Positions 43,458 through 52,774 of a stretch of DNA of 64,000 nucleotides are shown piece by piece. Where the stretch lies: the NCBI GenBank assembly GCA_015057715.1, contig SVDS01000004.1, positions 16,026 through 80,025 on the forward strand, in the 5' to 3' direction. The notes below the pieces were generated by a model. It ran no database searches and was not told the DNA's origin. It saw only the letters and a list, made by a program, of their open reading frames with translations. The position numbers were made by a program, and so were the translations under genes. The first letter of the stretch is position 1. Every line of letters begins with the position of its first letter. The DNA is from Paenibacillaceae bacterium. GTDB lineage: Bacteria; Bacillota; Clostridia; Lachnospirales; Lachnospiraceae.

Positions 43458-44789
43458 TTATTTTACCCAACCCGGATCTTTTTGGAGCGTTGCCTGCTCC
43501 GTACGCCGTTTCATAATCGAGTCGAGTACATCCTTTGGTGTCATTGCGCCGGTATACATGGATTCCAGATCTTTTCCTACATCCATCCACTGACTGTCAA
43601 TGTAATTAACAGAGGTCTGAACCACGTTAGCCTTTTTTAAGGAATCCAGAAACTTCTGATCCTCTTCGGAATACTTGCTCTTAATCTCAGACCAGCATAA
43701 ATTGCTAAGCTCCGGCTGTCCATCAAGACGCTTCTGCAAGTTTTCCGGTCTTGAGAGAAATTCAAAAAACTTCTTTGCTTCCTCTACATACTTACCGTCC
43801 TTATTAATAAAATAAGCATTACTTGCAGGGTTGACTCCAACGGTCTGATTGTCGCCCCATGGCATTACGAAAGCACCTAATTTTTCTGAAGCTTTAAAGT
43901 CAGGATAATCCGCGTCAATCTGCCCCCGGTAACCCAGTTCCGCAATGGTCATGGCACATCTGCCAGATGCCATTGCTTCTTTACCATTTTCCCATGCATT
44001 GCTTAAGTAATCATCTCCAAAATATCCTGCTCTGGCGCATTCATCCAACTGACCAATAATGGTAGAGAGTGCGGGAATCTGATCCAGATCGATTTTGTTG
44101 TCGTTTAATTTCTGATAAATATCCGGATCCTGTGCCAGCCATAATCCGCCTGTTTCAAATAATGGCAGTACCTGATGCCAGCCATTGGTGGTAGCTTCAT
44201 AAATTGGCGTAGTACCGGAATCCTTAATCTTCTGGCAGACGTTTTTAAACTCCGCATAAGTAGTAGGAACCGTCAGCCCCAACTTGTTGAAAATGTCCTT
44301 GTTATAGAGATAAAAATACATTTTTGCCCCTGGAAAAGTAATCCCATATACTTTATTATCAACAGAAACTGCCGATTTCGCACTTGCATCCATCCGATTT
44401 ACCCAGTCCTGATCTGTCAGTTCTGCGCAGTAACGATCCATGTGGATACTGGAAACAAGGCTGATTGGTGTATCAACACAGATAATATCCGGTGCCTCTC
44501 CTGAATCAAGCTTTACCTTGATTAAATCTCTCCACTGGGCATCCGGGGAAATCTGGAAATCAATCTTGATTCCGGTCTCTCCTTCAAACTCCTTGGCGAG
44601 TTCCTGAACAATACCGGAAGTAGGAAGTCCGCTTTGGTGACTGCCAAATGTCAGCGTTACATTCTTTTTCGTACCACTGTTGTCACCACTTTTTGTGCTG
44701 CTGGCCCCCGTACTACAGCCCGCTGTCATCCCTGCTGCCAAAATTGCCGCCAAAGTCAGACTGATTAATTTCTTTCCGCTTCTTTTCAT
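43458..44789 (-). CDS. Extracellular sugar-binding lipoprotein (CUT1)
   Basis: 443 aa from ATG at 44789 (AAGGAGAAGG just upstream). The lipoprotein signal KKLISLTLAAILAAGMTAGC with Cys-Ser processing is followed by a family-1 solute-binding fold (VTLTFGSHQSG, GEAPDIICVDTPIS, MASGRCAMTIAELGYRG). It delivers an oligosaccharide to the two permeases downstream. Confidence 0.94.
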   Translation of the reverse strand: MKRSGKKLISLTLAAILAAGMTAGCSTGASSTKSGDNSGTKKNVTLTFGSHQSGLPTSGIVQELAKEFEGETGIKIDFQISPDAQWRDLIKVKLDSGEAPDIICVDTPISLVSSIHMDRYCAELTDQDWVNRMDASAKSAVSVDNKVYGITFPGAKMYFYLYNKDIFNKLGLTVPTTYAEFKNVCQKIKDSGTTPIYEATTNGWHQVLPLFETGGLWLAQDPDIYQKLNDNKIDLDQIPALSTIIGQLDECARAGYFGDDYLSNAWENGKEAMASGRCAMTIAELGYRGQIDADYPDFKASEKLGAFVMPWGDNQTVGVNPASNAYFINKDGKYVEEAKKFFEFLSRPENLQKRLDGQPELSNLCWSEIKSKYSEEDQKFLDSLKKANVVQTSVNYIDSQWMDVGKDLESMYTGAMTPKDVLDSIMKRRTEQATLQKDPGWVK

Positions 44790-44924
44790 GACCTTCTCCT
44801 TTACTCTCCACACTTGGACTCGTTACTTTTCTTAAATAAGTCGCTAAATAAAAATAATGATTTGTAATAATTTCATAATACCACAAGGCCGCAAAGGGCA
44901 AAATAGACAATTCCAAACTGCCAT

Positions 44925-44953
44925 TTGCATTTTTTTGAACTACATTGTATAAT
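44925..44953 (+). promoter_or_regulatory. Promoter of the YesMN-type two-component operon
   Basis: TTGCAT (44925-44930), a 17-bp spacer and TATAAT (44948-44953) lie 26 bases before the sensor kinase ATG. The region 44790-44924 also holds the divergent ABC operon promoter, which I could not place firmly; a YesN-type activator probably binds there. Confidence 0.7.
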
Positions 44954-44978
44954 ATTGCACGAAGGGAGGTGCTTTTCT

Positions 44979-46856
44979 ATGAAACGGCCAGGAAAACAAT
45001 ATTCCCAAAAATGGTATCTCTTTATTATATATGGTCTTCTGATCCTGATACTGCTGGTTATTTTCTTTGTTTTTACTTATAGCCACTACCGCAAAAACGC
45101 CTTAAAAGATGCTTCTAAGGATCTGGAAAATATGTGCGCCTCGGTAGAAAGCTCTGTAAGAACCCAGCTAGACAACATTTCATCGATATCCATGAATATC
45201 GTATATTCCAATGCGATTAAAATGAATTTCAGGGAATTCTCCACCTCTTACCAAAAATACGCCGCGGCACCCACAGATCAGGCTGCCTCCCGGGAAAAAG
45301 CCATGGCAATCCATGATATCGTCACAGCTATGATCGGAGCATATCAAAGTGCCTCCGGAATCAACTTATATACCATGGACGGTTCCTGCGTTGAGGCCGG
45401 CTACTGGCTAAGAACCACCTCCGTAGATTTAGATCGTTTGCCCTGGTACTCCCAGACTCTTACATTAAACGGTCATAAATACATAACTGCACCAGTGGTA
45501 AACAAAGAACTGCCTGCTAAGGGCGAAAATCAGAAATCTCAAAAATTCATCTCCCTGGTACGTCTTTTTCTGGACTCAGACGGTACACCAGAGGGAATTG
45601 TTGAAGTTGTCCAGGATTGTGACATGATTTTTTCCCTTTCATCCCAGCTTGAGCATCAGAACCCAGACAGCCATGTATTTATCTACAATAACAGGAAGGA
45701 GCTGGTATATCCATATGCCTCCAACTCTTCCTATCCGGACTATTACTCCATAATAACCCAGGCTTCTGTACCGGAAAGCCAGGCAGGAGTCATAAGTACT
45801 GGAAGCAGCGGAAAATTTCTTTATTCCTACCAGACCATCGAAGGCTACGACTGGACGGTTATCCTGGTCAGGCCCCAATCTGCATTTTATAAGTCACTAT
45901 CCCTTTTCCGTACAACGTTTTTCCTGATCGGAGCATTTTCCATCCTTGTGACCCTGTTTCTTTGTTTTTTTATTTCCAAGCGCCTGACCGTTCCTCTGGA
46001 AAAGCTGACGGCAGCTACTGGGAAAATAACCATCAACCGGGTACTTGATGAAAAAAAGGTTAATTTAACCTCCGCCGACAGCAGTATAAAAGAACTTTCC
46101 CTTCTCTGTGAATCCATCCGAAGTATGTACGAGAAACTGCGCTCCACTTCACAGGAAGTTTTATTATCAAAATCCGAAGAAACCCGCGCCAAGTTTCAGG
46201 CAGCCCAGTCACTGATCAATCCCCATTTTCTTTATAACTGCCTGACAAATATCTCTGTTATGGCGGAAGAAAATATGAATGAGGACATCGTACGAATGTG
46301 TAGTTACCTATGTGATTATTTTCGCTACATTTCATCCTCAAGGGAAATGATTGTGCCACTGAAAGAAGAAATCTTTTATACGGAATGTTACTTAAACTGC
46401 ATGCAGATGCGTTATAACGAAGGTTTTACCTATACCCTGAACATAGAAGAAGGAACGGAAGAATTCTATATTCCCAAACTGATTATCCAGCCAATTGTGG
46501 AAAATGCCTTCAAGTACGGATTCCAGATTGCCCCGCCATGGCAGCTGTCTATTGCATCCTATATAAAAAATGAACGGTGGTATCTAAAAGTTGAGGATAA
46601 TGGAGGACTCCTAAGTGAAGATAAGAGAGAAGAACTGTTAAGGATCTATGAGAACCTGGATATGAATAAAGAATGGAACTCATTGCAAATCGGAAATATG
46701 GGACTTAAAAATGTCTGCCTGCGTCTAAGACTTCTCTACGGAACTGAAGCAGTTTTTCAAATCGACTGTTCCAGTCCCTGCAAAACCAGTTTTATAGTGG
46801 GAGGCCCTATCTATCATTCAAGGGAGGAATATTATGAGCACCATCCAGAGTTATAG
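44979..46856 (+). CDS. YesM-type sensor histidine kinase
   Basis: 625 aa from ATG at 44979 (GGGAGGTG upstream); the frame opens earlier at 44925 within the promoter. One N-terminal membrane helix, an extracellular Cache-like sensor (about 35-300), a second helix (TTFFLIGAFSILVTLFLCFFI), HAMP (RLTVPLEKLTAATGKI), then a His-kinase domain with AAQSLINPHFLYNCL and an ATPase end (IIQPIVENAFKYG, NMGLKNVCLRL). It senses extracellular oligosaccharide or a binding-protein complex and controls the adjacent ABC/glycosidase operon. Confidence 0.94.
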   Translation: MKRPGKQYSQKWYLFIIYGLLILILLVIFFVFTYSHYRKNALKDASKDLENMCASVESSVRTQLDNISSISMNIVYSNAIKMNFREFSTSYQKYAAAPTDQAASREKAMAIHDIVTAMIGAYQSASGINLYTMDGSCVEAGYWLRTTSVDLDRLPWYSQTLTLNGHKYITAPVVNKELPAKGENQKSQKFISLVRLFLDSDGTPEGIVEVVQDCDMIFSLSSQLEHQNPDSHVFIYNNRKELVYPYASNSSYPDYYSIITQASVPESQAGVISTGSSGKFLYSYQTIEGYDWTVILVRPQSAFYKSLSLFRTTFFLIGAFSILVTLFLCFFISKRLTVPLEKLTAATGKITINRVLDEKKVNLTSADSSIKELSLLCESIRSMYEKLRSTSQEVLLSKSEETRAKFQAAQSLINPHFLYNCLTNISVMAEENMNEDIVRMCSYLCDYFRYISSSREMIVPLKEEIFYTECYLNCMQMRYNEGFTYTLNIEEGTEEFYIPKLIIQPIVENAFKYGFQIAPPWQLSIASYIKNERWYLKVEDNGGLLSEDKREELLRIYENLDMNKEWNSLQIGNMGLKNVCLRLRLLYGTEAVFQIDCSSPCKTSFIVGGPIYHSREEYYEHHPEL

Positions 46857-47592
46857 TTATCTTGTGGCGGAAGATGAAAGCCTCATTCGAAAAAACCTGA
46901 TCAGGAAAATCACTTCCTTAAACTTACCTCTTAAGCTGACTGGAGAAGCCGCTAATGGACTGGAAGCCATAGAATCAACAGAAATTAACTGTCCCGATCT
47001 CATCATTACCGATATTCGTATGCCCCAGTGTGACGGGATTGAACTTGCAAGCTATCTAAAGAAAAATCATCCCAGTGTTAAGGTGATTATTATAAGCGGA
47101 TATAATGATTTTTCCTACGCCCAGTCTGCAATCCGCTATGGGGTTGTGGATTATTTATTAAAACCGGTAACTGCGGAAAGCCTTTTTGAGTCACTTCAAA
47201 AGCTTCTGATTACCATGAAATCAGAGACCAGCGCACTGGAGTCTTACTGTACCGTGAATGAACGGCTGAGTCAGGAGTCCATCTGCGGACTTATGGAAAA
47301 ATATCTTCAGGAGAATTATAAACAGGAAGTCTTTTTTCAGGAAATGAGTGAACGATTCGGATTTACACCGGAATACCTTGGAAAGATATTTAAGAAAAGA
47401 ACTGGAGAAACGCCTTCCAAGTACCTGACCAGATTGCGGATCAATGAGGCAAAACGGCTGCTGCTGCATAATCCAGATATGGAGGTTCAGAAGGTGGGGG
47501 AATTATCCGGTTATCCGGACAGCGCTTATTTCAGCAGAGTATTTAAATCCTGTGTGGGTATACAGCCCAGTGAATACAGAAATAAGACTTGA
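46834..47592 (+). CDS. YesN-type AraC-family response regulator
   Basis: 252 aa. The N-terminal receiver has the acidic pair in VAEDE, phospho-acceptor Asp in DLIITDIRMPQCDG, and Lys in YLLKPV; the C-terminal AraC helix-turn-helix is complete (FGFTPEYLGKIFKKRTGETPSKYLTRLRINEAKRLL, SGYPDSAYFSRVFKSCVG). It overlaps the kinase gene by 23 bases. It is shorter than many YesN proteins because the linker is short. Confidence 0.94.
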   Translation: MSTIQSYSYLVAEDESLIRKNLIRKITSLNLPLKLTGEAANGLEAIESTEINCPDLIITDIRMPQCDGIELASYLKKNHPSVKVIIISGYNDFSYAQSAIRYGVVDYLLKPVTAESLFESLQKLLITMKSETSALESYCTVNERLSQESICGLMEKYLQENYKQEVFFQEMSERFGFTPEYLGKIFKKRTGETPSKYLTRLRINEAKRLLLHNPDMEVQKVGELSGYPDSAYFSRVFKSCVGIQPSEYRNKT

Positions 47593-47609
47593 AATTTTGA
47601 AAGCCGCAT

Positions 47610-48146
47610 CTATTGGTTTTGCCGTGCATTTTTTTCTGACCATTTGCTGAAAACCTCCATAGCTTTATGGATCAGAATCAAATTAACCGCCATAAGTGCA
47701 AAAGACAAAACAGAGTACAATATAACATCATTCAGGAAAAACAGTCTTACCCCATTGCTAATTATATAAATACAGACTGGCAGGCAAATGATACTTGTAA
47801 TAACAGCTGGAACATATTTTCGTATAATCAGTGCCTGAATACAGTGAATTACCAGATGCAGAGCAAAGGTTATAAATAATCCTGTCCACAGAATATACCA
47901 GTTGGTCATATAAGAAACAACTGTAATAATACTGATTATGATAAATTCCTCTGCCACGCCAAGCGCAAAGGCAGAGGTTGTTATCTGATCAAAATGAGAG
48001 GATAATTTTTTTGATAATGCTGGAAACCTATGGGTTAAATAATTTCTGTTCTTACTGATCCATGTTTGCATAAAAATTATTTCTTCAAAATCATGAAACA
48101 TAAAGAGGATAGGAAATAACCACACCATTGCCCTGATATCATTCAT
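47610..48146 (-). CDS. HXXEE-domain membrane protein
   Basis: 178 aa from ATG at 48146 (GGGGAGATAT upstream). The motif FMFHDFEEIIFMQTWI is the namesake His-x-x-Glu-Glu near the N-terminus, followed by AEEFIIISII and His/Glu-bearing helices. About five membrane helices are seen. These proteins are predicted integral-membrane metalloenzymes of unknown substrate. Confidence 0.82.
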   Translation of the reverse strand: MNDIRAMVWLFPILFMFHDFEEIIFMQTWISKNRNYLTHRFPALSKKLSSHFDQITTSAFALGVAEEFIIISIITVVSYMTNWYILWTGLFITFALHLVIHCIQALIIRKYVPAVITSIICLPVCIYIISNGVRLFFLNDVILYSVLSFALMAVNLILIHKAMEVFSKWSEKNARQNQ

Positions 48147-48174
48147 TTTATATCTCCCCAAAATTTATTTGCCG

Positions 48175-48813
48175 TTAAATACAGGTCTTTTTTATAGGAT
48201 GCCGTATGACTGTCTTCCATTTTGAGGGTTGCACCTTACGAGTATCTGAAAGATAAATCTCATGATGAAGGCGTATATCTGTCATATCATTCTTATACCC
48301 ATTTTCAGCCAGATACTCATCCATAATGACAACAGTAGCAGGTTCGTCATCAAATGGTCCTATGTGCATAATTTGTACGCATAGCCCCTCGTCTACCGTT
48401 AAGAACTCGGCCGATGAACAATCCATTTTTTTCTTTACACCGGCTTCCGTGACAGCCCAGTCAAAGTCCTCTTTAGTCACAAATTCCGGCAAACGAATTA
48501 CTGAAATCCAATTAAATGTGTCCTTATTTGCATAGTCTACCCCTGCAACACCATCCTGCCACCAGAAACCTTCCAGAGGCGGAACTACATACTCAAAAAA
48601 GCCTTCTATTTTATGTGAGCCCTTATAACTCATCTTGATGGTATAAGCTACCCCATATAAGATCTTCAGCGCGTTCTGATATGCTCCGCCTTCCTGATTT
48701 GGGTCTCCTTTGCCTCTTACTGCAATATAATTGGCAACTGGAATTGTAACAATCTCTGGTGTATTTCCTGGCATATAAAACTCTTTATACTCTTTCTTAA
48801 AATCAAAAGCCAT
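48175..48813 (-). CDS. GyrI-like small-molecule-binding protein
   Basis: 212 aa, stand-alone GyrI/SHOCT-like ligand domain without DNA-binding part: IVTIPVANYIAVRGKGDPNQEGGAYQNALKILYG, YVVPPLEGFWW, and CVQIMHIGPFDDEPATVVIMDEY. Related proteins are implicated in hydrolysing or binding xenobiotic compounds. No operon partner beyond the HXXEE gene downstream. Confidence 0.87.
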   Translation of the reverse strand: MAFDFKKEYKEFYMPGNTPEIVTIPVANYIAVRGKGDPNQEGGAYQNALKILYGVAYTIKMSYKGSHKIEGFFEYVVPPLEGFWWQDGVAGVDYANKDTFNWISVIRLPEFVTKEDFDWAVTEAGVKKKMDCSSAEFLTVDEGLCVQIMHIGPFDDEPATVVIMDEYLAENGYKNDMTDIRLHHEIYLSDTRKVQPSKWKTVIRHPIKKTCI

Positions 48814-48919
48814 TTTTTTGCCTCCTCATCTCAATAGCTGTTAAGATCCAGTATAAACCCTCTCATTGTGCGAGAGTCAAGAAATTATTTGAACATTGTA
48901 AATTATACAACCGATGCAA

Positions 48920-49456
48920 TTAGCCTTCAATTAATTTTAAAACTTGCTCCATGGTTACAACCTTTGCATAGCGGTTATTCCAAATTTTATTTTCATAATA
49001 TTCTGCTAAATCTTTCCCGCTTGCAAATGCATTGTCAAATGTAGTTGTAGTTGACCGAGGTATGGTTACCTCATATTCGTATTCAAACGCTACTTTACAG
49101 GTGACATCCAAACAGTACTCCGTCTGCATTCCACATAAAATTATGTTTTTTACACCTGTCTCCTGAAGATATTCATGAAGCCCGGTTTTTCTAAAGGCAC
49201 TGTTATACTGTTTCTCAAATATTTTTTCATCTGGCATGGGAGCTATATCTTTGTATATCGTCCAGCCTATACTGCCATGCTCCAGTTCATCACCAGTTCC
49301 GCCATCGTGTTGAATGTAAATAACGGGGAGCTCTTTTTTTCTGCAGGTATCCAATAATGCCTTAATATTTTCTATCACAGTTACTCTGTTGTAAGGTTCT
49401 GCTTCTACCAAAGCCGTTTGCATGTCCACAATCATTAAGGCATCATAATTCATCAT
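48920..49456 (-). CDS. Isochorismatase-family cysteine hydrolase
   Basis: 178 aa with the catalytic triad in place: Asp of ALMIVDMQTAL, Lys of FEKQYNSAF, and Cys of CGMQTEYCLDVT. The alpha/beta fold hydrolyses small amides (nicotinamidase-like); substrate not readable. Monocistronic. Confidence 0.92.
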   Translation of the reverse strand: MMNYDALMIVDMQTALVEAEPYNRVTVIENIKALLDTCRKKELPVIYIQHDGGTGDELEHGSIGWTIYKDIAPMPDEKIFEKQYNSAFRKTGLHEYLQETGVKNIILCGMQTEYCLDVTCKVAFEYEYEVTIPRSTTTTFDNAFASGKDLAEYYENKIWNNRYAKVVTMEQVLKLIEG

Positions 49457-49482
49457 AAATTCTCCCGGTTTCTTTTATTTTT

Positions 49483-50004
49483 TTATAATCTTGGCTGTGC
49501 ATATCCCATACGGCATATTGACCAATTTAATGTTGTAGTTTTAATCTTATCAGAAATATCCCATAAATTCTTTATAATTCGAAGTTCCACATTTCTTTTT
49601 AACAAAGCCTCAAATAAATCATTAACAATATATTTTTCAATGGGTTTTTGAGCCTCTCTGGAAATATAATACCCTGCTATATCATCCTGTACTTCAAAAC
49701 CTTCCGGATCAAATTCATAAAGATATAAATGCGTATTTTTCATAGTTTCAAACCATTTACTTTCAATAATAACAACATGCTGAATTTCAGGTGAGGTAAA
49801 AAACACCTCTTTGTCATGCTTTGAAGTATGTTCACCTATGTGGTAAGTTACTCTTGGGCAATCTCTCGGAGTCAAAAAATTTGGCAAATGCTTTTCATCT
49901 ATAGCCCATACTAATCCAACATTTTTATCTAAGTCCTCTCTTTCCGGAATTCTGGGATTAAAAATATTAATATTACCCTCCTCGCTTACATGGAACAGCC
50001 GCAT
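49483..50004 (-). CDS. DUF6886-like hypothetical protein
   Basis: 173 aa. It begins RLFHVSEEGNINIFNPRIP and contains VGLVWAIDEKHLPNFLTPRDCPRV. I recall this type as a conserved domain of unknown function in Firmicutes (DUF6886-like, from memory). No motif assigns a reaction. Confidence 0.7.
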   Translation of the reverse strand: MRLFHVSEEGNINIFNPRIPEREDLDKNVGLVWAIDEKHLPNFLTPRDCPRVTYHIGEHTSKHDKEVFFTSPEIQHVVIIESKWFETMKNTHLYLYEFDPEGFEVQDDIAGYYISREAQKPIEKYIVNDLFEALLKRNVELRIIKNLWDISDKIKTTTLNWSICRMGYAQPRL

Positions 50005-50365
50005 ACCAGACGCACCCTTTCGCAGATAATCATATCAATCAATCGTAATTTCATTTTTAATATCTTAAAGCTGTACATGATAAAATGCAACAAGTAAATA
50101 AAAAATCAAGTATTACAAGGCCTTTTAGAGGTGGTAACCGCAGTTCTCAAGTAATTATACTTACCTACCTCGCATATAATTGAATATCCATGTATTCTTC
50201 CAAAGCTTAATTATTCCGGTTATAGGAGTATTAACTGAAATTGTAGTTAAAGGATTAGATATCTGATATTTTTATAAAAGTCAAAATCTCAGCACCAGAA
50301 ATGGATTAAAAATTAAATTGGTTATTAATATAGGGGATGATGCAGAATTGAGCCAAATAGCATAT

Positions 50366-51226
50366 ATGAATTTTAAAATTTATTTAATAACTATGGATAA
50401 AAGTGATCAATTTTGGAGTTTTATGAATGATGGTGCCAGAGAAATGGCTTCTATGTTAGGTGTTACATATGAATGGGATGCCCCCCTGACAAGAGATGTA
50501 AATAAACAAATCGAGATATTTAACAATGCCGTAGCTGCGGGAGCTGATGCTATCATGTTAGCTGCCAGTGATCCATTACAGATTTCAAGTTCAGTTGAAG
50601 AGGCGAAATTAAAGGGTGTAAAAATCATTTATGTTGATGCTCCCGCATTTGAACAAGCCATCGTAACTTTAGCTACAGATAATTATGTAGCTGGTAAAAT
50701 AGCCGGAGAAAATATGTTTTACGAATTAGATGAGGCTGGGCTTACTAGTGGTTCCATCGGAGTCATTGGGGTAACGCCTGAAAACAGAACGACTGTAAAT
50801 CGGGATTTGGGATTCCGCGATTATTTTAATATGTTTAGCAAATATCAAATATTAGATACTATTTACACCAATGGTGACTCAGAATTAGCAAGGCAGGCAA
50901 CGAAAAAATATATAAGAGACAATCCCAATCTTGTTGGTATCTTTTCAACCAATGAAGGTACTACGTTAGGAATGGGTAACGCTTTGAAAGAAAATAATAC
51001 AAATATTATTGGTATTGGGTTCGATATTACAGAGACTATTCAGGAATTGATAAGAAATAATATTATAAAGGCTGTATTAGTACAAAGCCCATTTACAATG
51101 GGCTATTTAGGTATGGCTGAGGCAATTGCTGCATTAAGGGGATTGGATACAGGTTCCCAATTTATTAATACCGGAGTAACAGTAGTTAATAGATATACGC
51201 CCGTTTCAGCCAGCTCAATCATTTAA
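50366..51226 (+). CDS. Orphan RbsB-type sugar-binding protein without signal peptide
   Basis: About 286 aa from ATG at 50366; the frame opens further up at a TTG-like codon (50318) without a good ribosome site. The fold is a periplasmic binding protein of ribose/LacI type (YLITMDKSDQFWSFMNDGAREM, AAGADAIMLAASDP, TNEGTTLGMGNALKENN). It lacks a signal peptide or lipobox, and no ABC ATPase/permease or DNA-binding domain adjoins. The 5' part is probably lost. The gap 50005-50365 is A+T-rich with only short interrupted frames. Confidence 0.65.
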   Translation: MNFKIYLITMDKSDQFWSFMNDGAREMASMLGVTYEWDAPLTRDVNKQIEIFNNAVAAGADAIMLAASDPLQISSSVEEAKLKGVKIIYVDAPAFEQAIVTLATDNYVAGKIAGENMFYELDEAGLTSGSIGVIGVTPENRTTVNRDLGFRDYFNMFSKYQILDTIYTNGDSELARQATKKYIRDNPNLVGIFSTNEGTTLGMGNALKENNTNIIGIGFDITETIQELIRNNIIKAVLVQSPFTMGYLGMAEAIAALRGLDTGSQFINTGVTVVNRYTPVSASSII

Positions 51227-51303
51227 TAGTTTCTTTTAATTTTAAGTCTACTAATTATTGATTATTCATATGATATCAATAGATCAATAAAGGAGCATAT
51301 CCT

Positions 51304-52212
51304 ATGATAAACGAACATCAATATGTTGTACTTTCACTGGAGTTAAATATTTTTTTTGGACGAATTATGAAAGAACATTCCTTGTTCTTAGAGGCTGGTT
51401 TTACTTCCGCTAATCCTGACTTTTCCAAAGTTGCTGATCAGTACAAACAGCTTTTCGAGGCAATTTTGAAAGACGCCGTAATATTGGGAAACGGCGTTAT
51501 CAGCTGTCTTGTAGCATCCTCTGGTGAAATCGTAACGGATTACACCCTTGGCAGCGAACAAAAAACACAATACTTCACGAACATAGCCATCAACCAGGAA
51601 ATTACCAAACTGGAAGAAGCACTTCATGGTAACGCCAATCCTATAATTACCCCTGCACTGGTGCAACAGGTATGCCAACTTAATGCTCGTGTCAAACCAA
51701 TACTGGAAGGACTCATCGATTTTAAGACACAGGTTTTAAATAATATGCTATCCTGCAATTTATTTACAGTAAATTACCCGCTACTCATAGAACATATCCT
51801 ACGTGAAGCCAAAATGTATCTTTGTCATTTAATTGCATTAGAGAACCGTCAAAACCCAGAGGAATCTATAAAAGATACCGAGCTATTCTGGGATCAGATT
51901 ATGTTGGAACATGCATTATTTATTCGAGGTTTGCTTGATCCCGTTGAATGCGACCTAATAAATACTGCAAATGATTTTGTTGGCGAATATAACGATTTAA
52001 TACAGGCTGCTAAGTTGGCTACTGATATGACGATCGATAGTGTGACTGATAGAACCATGCAGAAAACCAAAGAGTACAGAGATTTCAAAGAAGCCGGCAC
52101 AAAAGGAATTAACGAGTGTAAAATACGTAGTATAATTTTACCCTTGCTGGCAGATCATGTACTGCGTGAATCCAACCATTATATCCGGTTACTTTGTCAA
52201 TCACAAATATAA
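51304..52212 (+). CDS. DUF2935-family protein (two ferritin-like halves)
   Basis: 302 aa. Two internally similar helical halves carry repeated Glu-His pairs (RIMKEHSLFLEAGF, LIEHILREAKMY; IMLEHALFIRGLLDPVE, DHVLRESNHYIRLL), a pattern of DUF2935 proteins which resemble ferritin-like metal sites. It is widespread in spore-forming clostridia; function unproven. Confidence 0.85.
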   Translation: MINEHQYVVLSLELNIFFGRIMKEHSLFLEAGFTSANPDFSKVADQYKQLFEAILKDAVILGNGVISCLVASSGEIVTDYTLGSEQKTQYFTNIAINQEITKLEEALHGNANPIITPALVQQVCQLNARVKPILEGLIDFKTQVLNNMLSCNLFTVNYPLLIEHILREAKMYLCHLIALENRQNPEESIKDTELFWDQIMLEHALFIRGLLDPVECDLINTANDFVGEYNDLIQAAKLATDMTIDSVTDRTMQKTKEYRDFKEAGTKGINECKIRSIILPLLADHVLRESNHYIRLLCQSQI

Positions 52213-52247
52213 AAGAGACTCACAGCAAGCTAATTCAAGCTTTTCTA

Positions 52248-52276
52248 TAGAGGCAGTGTACGCTGCCTCTATTTTT
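52248..52276 (+). terminator. Terminator after the DUF2935 gene
   Basis: Arms TAGAGGCAG and CTGCCTCTA around a 6-base loop are followed by TTTTT. It lies 35 bases after the stop codon. Confidence 0.88.
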
Positions 52277-52337
52277 AATCTATTCGTTCACAACGTTTCC
52301 ACCCTGGGAAAACTGTTTCTCGATGAAATACAATAAA

Positions 52338-52367
52338 AAAAGCCCTGTAAATACAAGGCTTTTAAAA
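52338..52367 (-). terminator. tRNA-Gly terminator
   Basis: On the minus strand AAAAGCCTTG, a short loop and CAGGGCTTTT pair, ending in a T-run, immediately after the tRNA 3' end. Confidence 0.8.
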
Positions 52368-52440
52368 AGCGCGAGACGGGACTCGAACCCGCGACCCCGA
52401 CCTTGGCAAGGTCGTACTCCACCAACTGAGCCACTCGCGC
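52368..52440 (-). tRNA. tRNA-Gly (anticodon GCC)
   Basis: The minus strand folds as a standard cloverleaf: acceptor arms GCGCGAG/CTCGCGC, anticodon arm CGACC-TTGCCAA-GGTCG (GCC reads glycine codons), and T-arm with GGTTCGAGTC. The 3' CCA is not encoded. It stands alone. The surrounding gap 52213-52774 holds this gene, two terminators and the TetR promoter; nothing else is seen. Confidence 0.96.
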
Positions 52441-52707
52441 ATGAAATATTTATTTCACAACACTGGCATTATATCATATATCGTAGTAATTTGCAATATA
52501 TTTGTAAATTTTTTTATAACAGAAATAATATAAAACAAATGTTTATTTCGGAAAAACAGGAAACTTTAACCAATCAATCTTCTTAACTAAACGCTGGAAA
52601 TTTCACCCATTACCCCTTATTATTTTCCTAGTTTTATTAATTTTCAAGCGCCATTCTTTTATATTCTTAATCCAATGCTTAATATAACCAATTATTCTGA
52701 TTTTTCA

Positions 52708-52760
52708 TTGACACCATACTAAGGGTTCCGTATAATGCAAGAAATTGGTCATCTGACCAA
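52708..52760 (+). promoter_or_regulatory. TetR-controlled promoter with operator
   Basis: TTGACA (52708-52713), a 17-bp spacer and TATAAT (52731-52736) form a perfect consensus promoter. Starting about 9 bases later is the dyad TTGGTCA-TC-TGACCAA (52745-52760), placed at the transcription start, where a TetR repressor would block it. The ribosome site of the tetR gene follows directly. Confidence 0.88.
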
Positions 52761-52774
52761 AAGGGAGGCATGAT

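Noticed and set aside
50085..50183. Short ORF of 32 codons upstream of the orphan binding protein
   Set aside because: Too short and unsupported; no family recognised. It may be debris of a lost gene but cannot be asserted.
52323..52586. 87-aa plus-strand ORF
   Set aside because: It reads across the antisense of the tRNA-Gly gene and has no ribosome site or domain.
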